Source: Candidatus Giovannonibacteria bacterium RIFCSPHIGHO2_02_43_16 (lineage in GTDB: Bacteria > Patescibacteriota > Minisyncoccia > JACPKW01 > UBA11713). From it: DNA of 6,019 nt. The stretch lies in assembly GCA_001778545.1 (NCBI GenBank), contig MFHJ01000042.1, positions 1-6,019 on the forward strand. Direction: 5' to 3'. Every line of letters begins with the position of its first letter. Position 1 is the first letter of the stretch. The translations under genes and the position numbers were made by a program. Of the stretch, positions 5,636 to 6,019 are shown piece after piece. The notes beneath the pieces are model-generated. The model had not been told where the DNA came from and did no database searches. It was given only the letters and a program-made list of their open reading frames with translations.

Positions 5636-5875
5636 TCAATCCAGAGGCACAATTTTTAGGAGTTCCTTCTTATTAGGAGTGAACTTTTCATCAGGATGAC
5701 GAGGCAGGAGTCTGCACAGTGCCTTCGCCTCTTCGTCGCCTGGGGCGTTGAATTCGCAAACCACTCTACTAGAATATCTTTCCTCCTGATGGAGATCAAA
5801 AAATGGCGATATGTCTTTTGAGTAATCTCCGGACGAAGAAATTCCTGCCGCACAATTAAATCGATACCTAGGCAT
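5636..5875 (-). CDS. Unrecognised 79-aa protein with strong expression signals
   Basis: I do not recognise this protein. It begins MPRYRFNCAAG and ends ELLKIVPLD, with three cysteines (C8, C40, C54) that do not form a CxxC pair. It has no signal peptide or membrane segment, so it is probably cytosolic. The second half reads as strand-helix-strand: RVVCEFNAP (37-45), GDEEAKALCRLL (46-57), then LLKIVPL (72-78). That may be a small alpha/beta fold, which is a guess from residue pattern. Reality as a gene is well supported: the ATG follows AAGGAGGT by 5 nt, a consensus promoter lies just upstream, and an intrinsic terminator lies 25 nt past the TGA stop. It forms a single-gene unit converging on mfd. 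It is the only gene in the window with a clear Shine-Dalgarno and the only complete one ending in TGA, so it may be an accessory or highly expressed gene. Confidence 0.85.
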   Translation of the reverse strand: MPRYRFNCAAGISSSGDYSKDISPFFDLHQEERYSSRVVCEFNAPGDEEAKALCRLLPRHPDEKFTPNKKELLKIVPLD

Positions 5876-5880
5876 AGAAC

Positions 5881-5888
5881 ACCTCCTT
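5881..5888 (-). promoter_or_regulatory. Strong Shine-Dalgarno of the 79-aa gene
   Basis: AAGGAGGT on the minus strand, 5 nt before the ATG at 5875, is a near-perfect anti-16S match at good spacing. It fixes the start codon. No other gene in the window has a comparable site. Confidence 0.9.
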
Positions 5889-5901
5889 CTTATTTTCTAG
5901 G

Positions 5902-5930
5902 ATTATATAAAGTAGAGGGGATTTTGTCAA
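5902..5930 (-). promoter_or_regulatory. Perfect consensus sigma-70 promoter for the 79-aa gene
   Basis: On the minus strand TTGACA (5930-5925), a spacer of exactly 17 nt, and TATAAT (5907-5902) match both consensus hexamers fully. Transcription would start near 5895, giving a 5' leader of about 20 nt that contains the Shine-Dalgarno. No operator-like inverted repeat overlaps the boxes, so constitutive strong expression is the simplest reading. Confidence 0.92.
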
Positions 5931-5949
5931 TATAAGAAAAACTCTATTT

Positions 5950-6019
5950 CTAGGGCCTTTTGGCACGATCTATTAAGTCTTTAGTTTTCTGGGGTTTTCG
6001 GAGAGTTCCGGGGCTTTGG
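5950..6019 (-). CDS. Possible C-terminal end of a gene entering from the right edge
   Basis: On the minus strand one frame stays open from the window edge to a TAG at 5952-5950, giving 22 residues ending QKTKDLIDRAKRP, a plausible basic C-terminus. The other two minus frames also stay open for 12 to 14 codons, so the frame choice is weak. A short CTA-GAAA-TAG hairpin and a T-run follow (5953-5936 region on the minus strand), which could act as a weak terminator. No function can be assigned. Confidence 0.25.
   Translation of the reverse strand, partial: QSPGTLRKPQKTKDLIDRAKRP

Noticed and set aside
5985..6019. G/T-rich tract on the plus strand (TTTTCTGGGG..CCGGGGCTTTGG) as a special repeat or G-quadruplex
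   Set aside because: It has only two runs of four G plus scattered G, too few for a canonical quadruplex, and the window ends here.
1..6019. tRNA, rRNA, riboswitch, CRISPR array, transposase or attachment sites
   Set aside because: No cloverleaf, spaced direct repeats, terminal inverted repeats or DDE/serine recombinase motifs were seen on either strand.

Overview
The window looks like part of a small, compact bacterial genome, most likely a Patescibacteria (CPR, Parcubacteria-like) lineage. This is inferred from short versions of core proteins (HIT 103 aa, peptidyl-tRNA hydrolase 167 aa, an Mfd-like helicase of 640 aa against roughly 1150 in E. coli), overlapping or nearly touching genes, and the absence of Shine-Dalgarno sequences before almost every gene. 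Stops are TAA, apart from one TGA and one TAG at the right end, so the standard genetic code fits. No rRNA, tRNA, CRISPR array or transposase was seen.

Left third (2-2173, minus strand): a tight cluster read right to left, namely signal peptidase I, histidyl-tRNA synthetase and a HIT-family nucleotide hydrolase. The first two overlap by 11 nt and the last two are 2 nt apart. A short divergent spacer (2174-2235) separates it from a plus-strand cluster.

Centre (2236-5522, plus strand): peptidyl-tRNA hydrolase (pth), a small unrecognised probable antitoxin, an overlapping PIN-domain toxin, a two-helix membrane protein, and a short Mfd-type RNA-polymerase translocase. A pth-mfd neighbourhood is familiar from other bacteria (pth/spoVC-fin-mfd in Bacillus). 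Here a toxin-antitoxin pair and a membrane ORF lie between the two. The Mfd keeps the RNA-polymerase-binding domain and the whole RecG-like motor but lacks the UvrA-recruiting domain 2, domain 3 and the C-terminal autoinhibitory domain 7. A striking 31-nt palindrome lies in its coding sequence, exactly at the linker before the polymerase-binding domain.

Right end (5523-6019): mfd converges on a self-contained minus-strand transcription unit. It has a perfect TTGACA-17-TATAAT promoter, a strong Shine-Dalgarno, an unrecognised 79-aa protein and a clear intrinsic terminator. Its signals are unlike those of every other gene here. The last ~70 bases may hold the tail of another minus-strand gene.

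The most interesting points are the minimal Mfd, the palindromic in-frame repeat inside it, the toxin-antitoxin insertion in a pth-mfd locus, and the strongly signalled orphan gene.
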